Below the pieces are notes generated by a model. That model saw only the letters and a program-made list of their open reading frames with translations. It was not told where the DNA came from and made no database searches. A DNA stretch of 64,000 nucleotides from Globodera rostochiensis (Eukaryota; Nematoda; Chromadorea; Rhabditida; Heteroderidae), in the NCBI GenBank assembly GCA_018350325.1, contig JAEVLN010000007.1:1703109-1767108 (forward strand). The letters run 5' to 3'. Shown here one piece after another: positions 1-10,965 of the stretch. The position numbers and the translations under genes were made by a program. Within the stretch, counting starts at the first letter, position 1. Every line of letters starts with the position of its first letter.

Positions 1-5
1 TTAAG

Positions 6-1345
6 ATAAAAGAGGCCGAGTTCGTAGCTATTGGCGTATTGGACAATTACGAATTGGCATTTTTTGATCATTATGATCGTTGGCACAGCGCCGTAGCAAC
101 CATCGAGGAGAAAATAGGATCAAGCGTTTGGGGATGCATTTGGTCGGTGCCGAACTCATTTGCGCAGGAGCTTGACAATCAAGAATACTGTTATGATAAA
201 ATTAAAGGCAAAATTTATTATTAAAATTAAATATGGTTTTAGCAAACATTTTGAACAAAATTCTTTGTACTTTCAATCAATTTTTAGAAGAGTTTTTGCT
301 AATTTTGGCATAATTTTTCAAAAAATATATTTCTTTTTCAAAATAATTAAAGAATTAAAATAAAATAAAATAAATTTTAGTTTTTGTGCAGCCACGTCTG
401 AGCACAATTGGACACTTCAATTCACAACTCACAGGATCGGCCCCAATAGAATGCCACACATATCAGTACTCAAACCCAGACCGTAAACAGGATTTACCAT
501 CTCCACAGTATAAATATGTAAGAAAATTTAGACTATTTTATAAATAATAATTTAATATTATTTTTATTGATGTTTTTTTATTTACCACTGGGGGTGTAAT
601 CCGGGAGACTCGGTCTTGAATCCTGGAATTTTTCGCGTCGGGATTTATTAAATTTTTCCACGGTTTAGCCTCGAATGGATTTTCTCTCAATTTGTTGGAT
701 ATATTTTTAAAATTTGAAACATTGCCAATATTTGGACCAATTTTCTTAACAAATCTTGTAAAATCTCCAAAAAAAAAATTCCGACGGCGCCTGTCGGCGC
801 CGCCGGATCCCTTCTATTCCTAAAAAGCTTCAAAAATACGGCCATTTTTTTAAATTTTGATAGCAAATCTGTTAATAAATTGACTTAAAATTTTCTCGGC
901 GGCGCCGACCCCTCCACTCCCAGAAGTAAAGCAAAATTCTCAAAAAAAAAATTTGCATTTTTGAAAATTCCTTAACAAAAATGCCATAAAAGGAAAAAAC
1001 ACACCCCTAAAAATCAACTTCCCCCCCCCCGAAAAAAAATTTCTGGCTGCGGGCCTAGCATAATTACTTCTTTTCTCGACCAAATTTATTCAAAATGATG
1101 CAAAAATGGTAATAAATATGCTAGTTAATAATTGTTCGAGCAATTTTATATTAAAGGTTTAAAAAATGGCCACGTTTTTTCCACGTTTTTATTAGGTAAT
1201 TGTGACCGGCGCGGAGGAGCATGGATTGCCCGCCGAATACATCGAATGGTTGCGCAACAATTTTCCGGACAACGGATATAATGGGACCGTGGAGGTGGAG
1301 CTGAAAGCGTTGGCAAACATGCCGAAGCCGCCCCAAAAAATGTAA
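6..1345 (+). CDS. ggct: Gamma-glutamylcyclotransferase copy 1 (5' partial)
   Basis: Exons 2-4 of a GGCT gene; exon 1 lies left of the window. Exons 6-189, 381-517 and 1196-1345 join in phase through GT-AG introns. GGCT converts gamma-glutamyl amino acids to 5-oxoproline in the cytosol, part of glutathione turnover. Exon 2 carries VWG and ELDNQE, whose last Glu matches catalytic Glu98 of human GGCT. Exon 3 has the SPQYKY segment that lines up with SPQYKK of the human protein. Exon 4 has VTGAEEHGLPAEY and ends MPKPPQKM-stop. The sequence looks identical to copy 2 at an offset of 1,676 bp. The exon starting at 6 follows the acceptor TTAAG at the very edge of the window, so upstream context is unknown. 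Confidence 0.85.
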
Positions 1346-1483
1346 TTATGTGAAATTTAATAAAATTATAAATTTGAATAATAATTTGGGACAACATTGA
1401 TGCCTAAATTTTTTGCTAATTCTTCCAAATTCAGAATTTTAATTAAACTTCTTCAATTTATCATTTTCACATTTTTTTTAAAA

Positions 1484-3021
1484 ATGGCTTATTTCAGCGA
1501 TACCGAAAGTGATGGGAAATTTTATTATTTTGCTTATGGAAGCAATTTGCTTGAAGAACGCATTCAAGTTCAGGTCGAACATTGTTCAGATTTTTAAAAA
1601 TTTAGAATTTATATAAAAACGACTCTGACTGTTGTGTGCGCATAAATTTGGTTAAAAATTCCATATTTGGATAATATTAAGATAAAAGAGGCCGAGTTCG
1701 TAGCTATTGGCGTATTGGACAATTACGAATTGGCATTTTTTGATCATTATGATCGTTGGCACAGCGCCGTAGCAACCATCGAGGAGAAAATAGGATCAAG
1801 CGTTTGGGGATGCATTTGGTCGGTGCCGAACTCATTTGCGCAGGAGCTTGACAATCAAGAATACTGTTATGATAAAATTAAAGGCAAAATTTATTATTAA
1901 AATTAAATATGGTTTTAGCAAACATTTTGAACAAAATTCTTTGTACTTTCAATCAATTTTTAGAAGAGTTTTTGCTAATTTTGGCATAATTTTTCAAAAA
2001 ATATATTTCTTTTTCAAAATAATTAAAGAATTAAAATAAAATAAAATAAATTTTAGTTTTTGTGCAGCCACGTCTGAGCACAATTGGACACTTCAATTCA
2101 CAACTCACAGGATCGGCCCCAATAGAATGCCACACATATCAGTACTCAAACCCAGACCGTAAACAGGATTTACCATCTCCACAGTATAAATATGTAAGAA
2201 AATTTAGACTATTTTATAAATAATAATTTAATATTATTTTTATTGATGTTTTTTTATTTACCACTGGGGGTGTAATCCGGGAGACTCGGTCTTGAATCCT
2301 GGAATTTTTCGCGTCGGGATTTATTAAATTTTTCCACGGTTTAGCCTCGAATGGATTTTCTCTCAATTTGTTGGATATATTTTTAAAATTTGAAACATTG
2401 CCAATATTTGGACCAATTTTCTTAACAAATCTTGTAAAATCTCCAAAAAAAAAATTCCGACGGCGCCTGTCGGCGCCGCCGGATCCCTTCTATTCCTAAA
2501 AAGCTTCAAAAATACGGCCATTTTTTTAAATTTTGATAGCAAATCTGTTAATAAATTGACTTAAAATTTTCTCGGCGGCGCCGACCCCTCCACTCCCAGA
2601 AGTAAAGCAAAATTCTCAAAAAAAAAATTTGCATTTTTGAAAATTCCTTAACAAAAATGCCATAAAAGGAAAAAACACACCCCTAAAAATCAACTTCCCC
2701 CCCCCCGAAAAAAAATTTCTGGCTGCGGGCCTAGCATAATTACTTCTTTTCTCGACCAAATTTATTCAAAATGATGCAAAAATGGTAATAAATATGCTAG
2801 TTAATAATTGTTCGAGCAATTTTATATTAAAGGTTTAAAAAATGGCCACGTTTTTTCCACGTTTTTATTAGGTAATTGTGACCGGCGCGGAGGAGCATGG
2901 ATTGCCCGCCGAATACATCGAATGGTTGCGCAACAATTTTCCGGACAACGGATATAATGGGACCGTGGAGGTGGAGCTGAAAGCGTTGGCAAACATGCCG
3001 AAGCCGCCCCAAAAAATGTAA
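1484..3021 (+). CDS. ggct: Gamma-glutamylcyclotransferase copy 2 (complete)
   Basis: Complete four-exon gene: 1484-1573, 1682-1865, 2057-2193, 2872-3021, 186 aa against 188 in human. The start at 1484 gives MAYFSDTESDGKFYYFAYGSN, with the family glycine loop YFAYGSNL at residues 15-22. The upstream in-frame ATG at 1397 would add a hydrophobic, AT-rich stretch unlike the family, so 1484 is preferred. Catalytic Glu is residue 90 in LDNQE. The exon 1-2 junction (ERIQVQ/IKEAEF) aligns without gaps to human ERIHLRNPSAAF. Only 138 bp separate this stop from the next copy's ATG, close enough for polycistronic transcription, although a tandem duplication explains the spacing equally well. Intron 3 (2194-2871) holds GGCGGCGCC hairpins and a 10-C run. 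Confidence 0.92.
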
Positions 3022-3159
3022 TTATGTGAAATTTAATAAAATTATAAATTTGAATAATAATTTGGGACAACATTGATGCCTAAATTTTTTGCTAATTCTT
3101 CCAAATTCAGAATTTTAATTAAACTTCTTCAATTTATCATTTTCACATTTTTTTTAAAA

Positions 3160-4576
3160 ATGGCTTATTTCAGCGATACCGAAAGTGATGGGAAATTTTA
3201 TTATTTTGCTTATGGAAGCAATTTGCTTGAAGAACGCATTCAAGTTCAGGTCGAACATTGTTCAGATTTTTAAAAATTTAGAATTTATATAAAAACGACT
3301 CTGACTGTTGTGTGCGCATAAATTTGGTTAAAAATTCCATATTTGGATAATATTAAGATAAAAGAGGCCGAGTTCGTAGCTATTGGCGTATTGGACAATT
3401 ACGAATTGGCATTTTTTGATCATTATGATCGTTGGCACAGCGCCGTAGCAACCATCGAGGAGAAAATAGGATCAAGCGTTTGGGGATGCATTTGGTCGGT
3501 GCCGAACTCATTTGCGCAGGAGCTTGACAATCAAGAATACTGTTATGATAAAATTAAAGGCAAAATTTATTATTAAAATTAAATATGGTTTTAGCAAACA
3601 TTTTGAACAAAATTCTTTGTACTTTCAATCAATTTTTAGAAGAGTTTTTGCTAATTTTGGCATAATTTTTCAAAAAATATATTTCTTTTTCAAAATAATT
3701 AAAGAATTAAAATAAAATAAAATAAATTTTAGTTTTTGTGCAGCCACGTCTGAGCACAATTGGACACTTCAATTCACAACTCACAGGATCGGCCCCAATA
3801 GAATGCCACACATATCAGTACTCAAACCCAGACCGTAAACAGGATTTACCATCTCCACAGTATAAATATGTAAGAAAATTTAGACTATTTTATAAATAAT
3901 AATTTAATATTATTTTTATTGATGTTTTTTTATTTACCACTGGGGGTGTAATCCGGGAGACTCGGTCTTGAATCCTGGAATTTTTCGCGTCGGGATTTAT
4001 TAAATTTTTCCACGGTTTAGCCTCGAATGGATTTTCTCTCAATTTGTTGGATATATTTTTAAAATTTGAAACATTGCCAATATTTGGACCAATTTTCTTA
4101 ACAAATCTTGTAAAATCTCCAAAAAAAAAATTCCGGCGGCGCCTGTCGGCGCCGCCCGACCCCTTCTATTCCTAAAAAGCTTCAAAAATACGGCCATTTT
4201 TTAAAATTTTGATGGCAACTAAAAATCAACTTCCCCCCCCCCCCCCGAAAAAAAATTTCTGGCTACGGGCCTGGCATAATTACTTCCTTTCTCGACCAAA
4301 TTTGCTCAAAATGATGCAAAAATGGTAATAAATATGCTAGTTAATGATTGTTCGAGCAATTTTATATTAAAAGTTTAAAAAATGGCCAATTATTAGGTAA
4401 TTGTGACCGGCGCGGAGGAGCATGGATTGCCTGCCGAATACATCGAATGGTTGCGCAACAATTTTCCGGACAACGAATATAATGGAACCGTGGAGGTCGC
4501 GCTGAAAGCGTTGGAAAAGATGCCGAAGCCGCCCCAAAAAATGCAAACCGATCTTGATAGGACGGAAAAGTCGTGA
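3160..4576 (+). CDS. ggct: Gamma-glutamylcyclotransferase copy 3 (divergent 3' end)
   Basis: Exons 3160-3249, 3358-3541, 3733-3869 and 4397-4576, 196 aa. The first three exons match copy 2, with catalytic Glu90 kept. Intron 3 has lost over 100 bp near 4215 and carries a longer C run (4232-4245). Exon 4 has substitutions (VALKALEKMPKPP instead of VELKALANMPKPP). It then reads past the old stop into ten new residues, MQTDLDRTEKS, because the TAA of copies 1 and 2 is gone. The new tail lies in a short local duplication: GCAAACCGATCTTGATAGGACG occurs at about 4545 and again at about 4583, each followed by a TCGTGATTCGGGAAA-like stretch. The copy appears functional and marks the older right-hand end of the array. 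Confidence 0.88.
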
Positions 4577-5391
4577 TTCGGGAAAGCAAACCGATCTTGA
4601 TAGGACGACTCGTGATTCGGGAAAAGAACATTTTTTCGGAGGTTTTGAAATCCAATTCGTGCTACAATTTTTTCTGGTGACCTTAGAGATAATTTCTTAA
4701 ATTATTCATTTTGTTTTAACAATGTTCTGGCATAAAAAATTATTCAAAAGATTGTCTTCGATCTCTTTTAACTAGAGTTGGCCGGGACCGGGATTTTTGG
4801 GCAAAATCGGGATCGGGACCGTGATTGGGATTTCGCTTTTTTAAAAACCGGGAAACGGGAAAAACCGGGACTGGCAATGAGAATTTTTTTTGGGAAATGG
4901 TCAAGGTGAAACAAATTTTTTTTAATTATTTTAAAATCATCTTCCTCGTTGTCTTGAAAATGCTTCAAAATTAACAAATTTGGCAAGCTGTCTAAAGATT
5001 ATTCAAATAATCAAAAAATTCTTCAAAAAGCTCCAGAAAACTCAAATAAAGGACAAAAATGGACGTGTAGCCTAAATAAAGGACAAATCTTTAAAAAAAT
5101 ACATTTCAAATTTTAAAGATTGGGATACCCCAAAAAAGGACAAATCTTTAAAAAAAAAAGGACATTTGGCACCCCTGAATAATGATGAAAATTGTGAATG
5201 TCACTTAAAATATTTTTAAAAAATGGAAAACATTAAAGATTTTTTAGACTTGTTCACACTGGTTAGCGGTTCCTGGGAATTCTTCGGTTCGACCGAAATT
5301 TTTTGATTCTTGTGGGTGATGCAAAGATTGCGGCCCTATTTAAAATACAAAAATATTTTGTGGTGCAAAACAATTGTTAAAAGTAAGAAAA
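4577..5391. other. Intergenic; degenerate GC-rich element end at 4774-4880
   Basis: No gene seen. From 4774 the sequence CTAGAGTTGGCCGGGACCGG begins a run of GGGATCGGGACCG-type words, the same terminus as the complete element at 47808-48062. The right end and target duplication are not recognisable here, so this is a decayed or truncated copy. The rest is AT-rich with repeated AAAGGACAAATCTTTAAAA words at 5046-5165. Confidence 0.5.
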
Positions 5392-5781
5392 GGTAATAGT
5401 CTAGTTTGTCCCCCCTCACTTTTTGAAAAAATACAAAAAGCCATATAAAACACGCTTACGGGGGTTTTCGGGGTGGCTGATCACGATTCTGACGTTTATT
5501 TTACCCAATTCCGAACCCGAATTTGAACAATTTGTCGAAAAAAATTTTTACAACAAAATTAACATTTATTTTTTTCCCAAAATCATTCAAAAAGCATAAA
5601 ATTATAACGAAAAGCAAATAATGATTAAATTCATTTTTTTTGAATGATTTTCAGGCTAAAATTGTATTTTCGAAATTTTGAATTTTCGAAAAATTGTTCG
5701 AATTCGGGTTCGGGGTTCGAAATAGGGTAAAATAAATGGTTGATCGACTTGTGGGGGAGGGGGGCAAACTAGACTATTACC
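5392..5781. mobile_element. Foldback MITE, Mutator-like (9-bp target duplication)
   Basis: A 390-bp palindromic element. The left end GGTAATAGTCTAGTTTGTCC mirrors the right end GGCAAACTAGACTATTACC, and the interior also folds (CCGAACCCGAATTTGAACAA against its complement near 5700). It is flanked by GTAAGAAAA at 5383-5391 and again at 5782-5790, a perfect 9-bp duplication. Long inverted ends with 9-bp duplications are typical of Mutator-like elements; the class call is an inference. It has no coding capacity. Related half-copies lie near 8600, 19320, 22950 and 59000. Confidence 0.8.
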
Positions 5782-5971
5782 GTAAGAAAATTTTTATACA
5801 GAAAATCATTACCGGTTCCAAACCAATCTAGTGATCTAAACCAATGATTCAATTGGTAGGCACATTCTTTCAAAATGGTCATTAAATGAAAAGTGAATAT
5901 GTATACGAAGTTATTTAAACTGCATAAATACAATAGCATTTAAAATGAATTTGGTTGAAATATAATTATTG

Positions 5972-8900
5972 TCAGCTTTTTTGTTCTTTGAAGAATCCGC
6001 CCAAAATCATCGCTTCTCTGGCTGCATTGCAAATGTGCTTGAATCTGTCCGGTCCCAACTTCCGGCCACCGTAATATCGACTAAAATGTAAAAAATTAAA
6101 ACAAAAAAAAACAAGCTTAAAGCAGGGTTGAATTTTCAGATTTCAAACAAAACAAAGACTTGCGCTCGTCAAGCCTATCGATCTGTCTCAAAAAAACAAC
6201 ACGCACACCTGACTATAACGAGTACGCCTCGGGCGTTCATCTGCACCAGGAGACGAAGCAGTTTTGAGCCAGCCCCTGGCTCATCGTCATCATCTGAAAA
6301 TTTAAATTATGTCTGTGAAAATTTAATGGTTTCCGATTAAAAATCGTGATTTGGTTCAGGACTATATTAGAGATCGGACTTGAGGACCGATCGAGAATCT
6401 CGATAAACATCGTATCTCGAAAAATCTAGGTAAAAATTGTTCGATCAAGAATCCCGAAAAATTCTCGTCGAGATTTCGATCGAGAAGCTCGATCGGTCCG
6501 ACCTCTAGACTATATCCAGAAAATGGTTAGCTACCGCCGGATGCCGCCATTATTCTCACGCCCCTCCACCCTCAAATTTTATGTTTTTGGACATTTAAAA
6601 TTTGCAAAATTTTTCGCATATTAAAACTTTGTGCGTCTTGCCAAATCTGAGTTTCAAAGAATGAGAAGCATTTTGGAGGGTCCGACGATGCCGAAAGGCG
6701 CCGCCTTGAAAATTGAAACTTTTAAACAATTTTTATATATAAGAAATTTAACACATTTTTAAATCGTTTTTTAGCGGTGGAATGTGACTCATCGAGAGCT
6801 CATTTGATAATAATATTTGACCAACGGGCCCCCCTCCCCGAAAAAATTTTTGAGAAAAAAAACCAAAGGGGGAAGGAACCCTGTTGGTTTTCAAAATTTA
6901 TTTTTGGACTCCCTCCAACAAAATTTTCTAGGCCCACCAATTTTCTCAATCAACAAAAATTCCTCAAGGCCTCCAACAAAATTTTCAAGGCCCACCAATT
7001 TTCTCAATCAACAAAAATTCCTCAAGGCCTCCAACAAAATTTCCAAGGCAAAATGCCAAATTTTTAATTTAAATTAATTTGTGGGCATCCACCCACCCAC
7101 CCACCGCAATCGTGCTGTTCAATTAGCCGCTTTTGTTGTGTGCCATTTGCCACACTGGTTGGGGGCGGCTCAACCAAAAGGCGCCAAGCATAGGGATTGT
7201 GCGTGGCCCTGGCGACCCGTCCGACACTTTTGATTTGGGCCAAAAGGGACGACACCTAAAAAAGGAAGTATTTTCCCTTGGCTAATAAACAAATATATAT
7301 GAATTATGGTGGTAACCAGGAAGGTATGTAACCGGATTCCGGAAATTCCGGCCATTTTTGGGTCCGGAATTCCGGTTTTTGGCAAAAAAAAAAATCCGGA
7401 AATTTACAAAAAATTGGCATGATTTTTCATAGTTTTTTGAATCAGTTTACAAAATTAGAAAATTTTTGAGATTTCGAAATTTCCGGACATTTTTGGGTCC
7501 GGGATTCCGGGTTTTTTGGCGTCCGGTTACATCCCCGGTGGTGACCCACTTTTGAAAAAAAAAAAATTTAGAAAAAATCATTTAAGGCCTATTCCTAGGG
7601 GGTTTTTGTCCACTCGAATAAAAAAAAGCTGTTTTTAAACAATTTTCTATAAATTTTCAAAAAAATTCACCAGCGGTGTCCATTAATTTTTACATATAAA
7701 TTTTGGGTCAAAAAAGCACAAACCTGGTCTCTGGATTCCAGCTTAGCCACATATGCTTGGAATTTGCTTTTTCGGTCCTCAATGGTCGGGCCCGAAAAAA
7801 AATTTGCACAAATTTCATCTGCCTTGGCAATTGGTTCCTTAAAAATTCTAATAAATTTCTTGAAAGTAAAATCTTTTAGAAAGTAGCCAAAATTTTGAGT
7901 CTAAAAAAAATTCTAAAAAAATGAAATTTAAAACGAAAATTTTGTACGTCAAAAACAACTTTTAGCAAAAACAAAACAAAAAATGATTGACCCTTCATTA
8001 TTTATCTAAAATTTCAAATTATTTTCAGAAAATGCTCGACGAATTCGGGTTCAAGGTTCGATATTCGCAAATGAGCTCGGATTCGTGCTCTACGCATATT
8101 TTTACCCTGGAAAACATGCATTTAAAATTAAAAGAGTTTCAGAACAAGAAAAATCTCTTTTAAAATGCAAAATCCTAAACATTTTACGGAAAATTCTTGC
8201 AAGAAAAATAGTTTAAATTAATTATTTTTTCGTCAGGATCCTAAATCCTTAAAAAGGATTGCCCGATTTTGTTTACTTCTTCCACGGCACTTCCAATCTC
8301 TTCTTCGACATTTTGTCGTCGTTCAGCAAAAAAATCGAGTGCCCTCTCAATCAACGGGTAAAGCACCGGCTCCCCCCGATTCTCCGCAATAAAATTGTCC
8401 AATTCGGTAAGCAGACGTCGTTTCTCACCACCGCTAACGGAAGGTGCACAAATTTCCATCGACGGAGGAACGCTAAAAAAAATAATTTTTAATATTTTTT
8501 TTTTGCAAAACAGCCTACCCCAAAAAAATGCATTTTCCAAAAATACTGACAATAAAAAAGTCAATTAGAGTCAGCCCGATAATAGTTTACAAAATTAATT
8601 AAAGGTGTTTCTTGGGGTTTTCGGGGCCGTAGATTCCGAATATGAACTCCATTTCGAGCAATTCCAAACCCCGGACCCGAATTCGAACAATTTTTCAAAA
8701 ATTAATTTTAGCCTAAAACTCATACAAAAGGCATCCATTGGATCATTACTTGCCTTTTCGTTGTAAGTTTGTGCTTTTTGAATGATTTAGAGGCCAAAAT
8801 TTATTTTTGAAAATAGAGACCAAAAAATATACTTTTCTCGTAATTTGGTCAAATTTCCGAAAAATGTGTTTTTTATACATTTTATTGTTTTTAAAAGATT

Positions 8901-9193
8901 TAATGTATGCTCCATAGTTTTTTTAATAAGAAATATCTAAATTTTCTCCTAGAAAATCTTTTTTTAAATTTATGACGATTTTCCATACATTTTGACAAAA
9001 TTTAATTTTTTCTCAAGTGCTTCAATAAAAGGCAATGACACCATGGATATTCAGTCGGAATGCTCAAATTTAGCTTCACAAGCGGTGCACATTGGACTAC
9101 GATTTGTCGAGCCGACTCAAATTTGACTTCGTTTGGAAAAATGGCCTCAATTGATTGTATTTCGAGCAGAATTTCCTCACAAAGCTTGTCCAT
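5972..9193 (-). CDS. impact: IMPACT homologue (RWD + UPF0029)
   Basis: Six exons on the minus strand: 9193-9042, 8472-8277, 7837-7724, 7255-7105, 6293-6209, 6080-5972; 268 aa, all phases consistent. IMPACT proteins bind GCN1 and damp activation of the eIF2 kinase GCN2 in the cytosol. Residues 1-50 start an RWD domain (MDKLCEEILLEIQSIEAIFP, then PTEYPC/VPP across the splice). The UPF0029/IMPACT domain runs from about residue 135 (GPTIEDRKSKFQAYVAKL), through RATHNPYAWR and DDDDEPGAGSKLL, to SRYYGGRKLGPDRFKHICN. It matches human IMPACT closely in order and motifs. It ends shortly after this domain, without the lysine-rich tail of mammals. Introns carry two hAT-like MITEs and a short tandem repeat. 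Confidence 0.93.
6368..6507. mobile_element. hAT-like MITE with perfect 8-bp target duplication
   Basis: A 140-bp element in an IMPACT intron. It starts TAGAGATCGGAC, ends GTCCGACCTCTA, and is flanked on both sides by GACTATAT (6360-6367 and 6508-6515). The interior is built of TCGATCGAGAATCTCGA-type words and folds on itself. No coding capacity. Eight-base duplications with TA-R-G ends are typical of hAT elements. Confidence 0.82.
6915..7050. repeat. Tandem repeat, about 58-bp unit
   Basis: CTCCAACAAAATTTTC is followed by AAGGCCCACCAATTTTCTC and TCAACAAAAATTCCTCAAGG. The block occurs about two and a half times within the IMPACT intron between exons 4 and 5. The open frames over it are only periodic sequence. 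Confidence 0.75.
7317..7537. mobile_element. hAT-like MITE, ATGTAACCGG-end family
   Basis: A 221-bp element in an IMPACT intron. The left end is CAGGAAGGTATGTAACCGG; the right end CCGGTTACATCCCCG is nearly its complement. Flanks are GTGGTAAC (7309-7316) and GTGGTGAC (7538-7545), one mismatch in eight. The interior repeats TTCCGGAAATTCCGG-type words. Same family as the element at 61897-62139. Confidence 0.78.
8598..8830. repeat. Half-copy of dispersed foldback element
   Basis: In IMPACT intron 1. GGGGTTTTCGGGGCCGTAGA, then CCCGGACCCGAATTCGAACA and GCCTTTTCGTTG...GTGCTTTTTGAATGATTT, resemble one arm of the elements at 5392-5781, 19255-19815 and 59000-59180. No clear ends or target duplication. 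Confidence 0.55.
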
Positions 9194-9361
9194 TTTTGCT
9201 AAAAAAATTATCAAGAAAAAAATTGAGAGATTTTAAAAGGATAAACAAATCGTTTTGGATTTTAGTCGTCCGGTTTGTTTAAATTTGGTGAAAGAAAAGC
9301 AAAAATGTGAAGAAAGCACGTGTCTGACAACAAAGAAAAATACAGCGCCATAAACAAAAAA

Positions 9362-9602
9362 GAGACAGTGTAGGGCAGACGACAAGAGCATTTGGAAAAG
9401 AGCAGAGTCAGAGAAAGCAAAAATGGAAAAATAGTGAAGGAATCACACTCGCCCCTTCATTTGCAACCCATCAAATAAAAGAGACAGTGTAGAGCAGACG
9501 ACAAGAGCATTTGGAAAAGAGCAGAGTCAGAGAAAGCGAAAATGGAAAAATAGTGAAGGAATTACACTCGCAGTTCTCCCTTCATTTGCAACCCATCAAA
9601 TA
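9362..9602. repeat. Two-copy tandem duplication, 119-bp unit
   Basis: GAGACAGTGTAGGGCAGACG at 9362 recurs as GAGACAGTGTAGAGCAGACG at 9481, and the two units match through ATTTGCAACCCATCAAATAA. It lies just upstream of IMPACT on the opposite strand and could duplicate promoter sequence; that role is speculation. Confidence 0.85.
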
Positions 9603-9614
9603 ATTATTGTAAAT

Positions 9615-10091
9615 ATGGGCCTATCCTATATAAACGACAATTGCCTCCGAGCAATCGGCGTGCTCTCTTTCAGACTAGCGTGGTTCTCTCCCATTATTTG
9701 GGTAAAAACCAGCCTTTCTGTTTCAACCGGCTCCCGTGCCGCCGCGGTGTGCCTTCCCGGCGCTTGCGGTGCTGCACGGTCAACAGAGCCCACCAAAAGT
9801 ACGAAAAACAACACCCAACTCTCTCCCGGCCAAAATTGGTTCTCGGTGGATGAGTGGAATGAAAATGCAAAAGCACGCCAGGCGAAGCCCTCTGGTGGAA
9901 ACGGAGGACGCTTTTTTTGTGCAATTTTTTTGATTTTATCCTCTATAATTATTTTTTGTTTTTGCATTTTAGCCTATTTTTGGATTGGGTACTTCCGATT
10001 TTGCGACCCCCTCCCCAAATTTGCTGAAAACATCATATATGGGGTTTTCAAGGGTGCTGAGCACGAATCTGACAATATTTTTAAGATCTGA
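9615..10091 (+). other. Unassigned open region, 158 codons, doubtful coding
   Basis: A long open frame starts MGLSYINDNCLRAIG, has a polar Ser/Thr/Pro-rich middle, and contains one strongly hydrophobic stretch (IFLILSSIIIFCFCILAYFW) near residues 104-123. I do not recognise the product. Several other frames on both strands stay open over the same GC-richer 250 bp, so base composition alone could explain it. A CTATATAAA box lies 20 bp downstream of the ATG, odd for a real start. It could be a first exon, a promoter segment or chance. Confidence 0.15.
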
Positions 10092-10140
10092 TAACATCTA
10101 AGATTTTGAATATTTTTACCATTAATTACACAAAAGGTAG

Positions 10141-10325
10141 AGACTTAGGGGTTCGTTAGGCTTCGGCCTAAGCCACCCTGGTTTGGGGTTCGTTAGGCTT
10201 AGGCCTAAGCCACCCTGGTTTGGGGTTCGTTAGGCTTAGGCCTAAGCCACCTTGGCTTGCGGTTCGTAGGTAAGGCCTAAGCCATCCTGCCAGGGTGGCT
10301 TAGGCTTACGCCTAACGAACTTTTG
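10141..10325. repeat. Interstitial telomere-like repeat with inverted end
   Basis: Three to four copies of a roughly 37-bp unit, GGTTCGTTAGGCTTAGGC followed by CTAAGCCACCCTGGTTT. It contains the nematode telomere unit TTAGGC twice, head to head with its complement. A final inverted copy (GGTGGCTTAGGC...GCCTAACGAAC) closes the block. It is palindromic as well as tandem. Confidence 0.7.
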
Positions 10326-10669
10326 ACCAAAAAGATCCCCCTATGGTTTTTCAAAATTTGAACTGGTTCAAAAACCGGTTTAAAGGTCAAGTCAGCTAAT
10401 TTTCTTATTCCATCGTTTTCAGCACCTAAGAAAACTCGAAAGTACCTTGAATTGTTTGGTGCTTTTTTATAACAATTCTTTTAGTCCAATAAATTTGATC
10501 TCGAAATAAGTAGGTGAGAAAAGGGGCGAACTAGCGAACGCCCCATTCCAAAACGGCATAAATTATATACCAATCGCTTTGAATTGCAATTAAAAATTGT
10601 GGAATGTCATTATGGCTGCACAAAAGTATGATCAACGAAATAAAAAAAAATCAATCAAGGCTGGGGATA

Positions 10670-10965
10670 CGAAGCGGGCCAACGGCTGCCAACTGCGTCT
10701 CAGGAACGTTTATCAGCTCATAACTTTTTTCAAGACTGACCAATCTTCATAATCTTTATATCATTGAAAGCTCTATAAAAGATATATATCAGCAACATCG
10801 ATCCGGTTCAATGCTCTATTAAAAAGTTAGAAATGAAAAAGGGTAAAAACCGGACTTTTTCATTGTTGTCTGGTCATAACTTTGTTCATTTTTATCCAAT
10901 GCTTTTTGAATGCTTACAAATAGCTTCTTCTTTTTGTGAGACGCAGTTGACCCCTACCCCTGGGG
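10670..10965. repeat. Foldback element, GAAAGCTCT family
   Basis: CCAACTGCGTCTCA at about 10688 is mirrored by TGAGACGCAGTTGACC at about 10938. Arms contain CTCATAACTTTTTTC against GGTCATAACTTTGTTC and the core CATTGAAAGCTCTATAAAAG. Related in plan to the palindromes at 14271 and 38340. No coding capacity; target duplication not evident. Confidence 0.6.

Larger units (their letters stand above)
1..4130 (+). repeat. 1,676-bp tandem duplication units carrying GGCT
   Basis: Positions 1, 1677 and 3353 begin the same sequence. The first two full units show no difference on reading; the third diverges from about 4130. Each unit holds one complete gene with its short upstream spacer. Near identity points to very recent duplication or gene conversion. 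A collapsed or over-expanded assembly is the alternative. Confidence 0.93.

Noticed and set aside
64..120. Loss of the catalytic Glu in GGCT at SSVWG
   Set aside because: The catalytic Glu98 of human GGCT aligns to the Glu of LDNQE, which is present; the SSVWG position is not the catalytic one.
1146..1397. Minus-strand frames repeated in each 1,676-bp unit
   Set aside because: They are antisense to GGCT exon 4, whose plus-strand reading has clear homology.
3022..3159. GGCT copies as a proven operon
   Set aside because: The 138-bp gap is compatible with one, but tandem duplication alone explains the arrangement and no trans-splice evidence can be read.
10141..10325. Possible CRISPR-like array
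   Set aside because: Units are contiguous, with no unique spacers, and the context is a eukaryotic genome.
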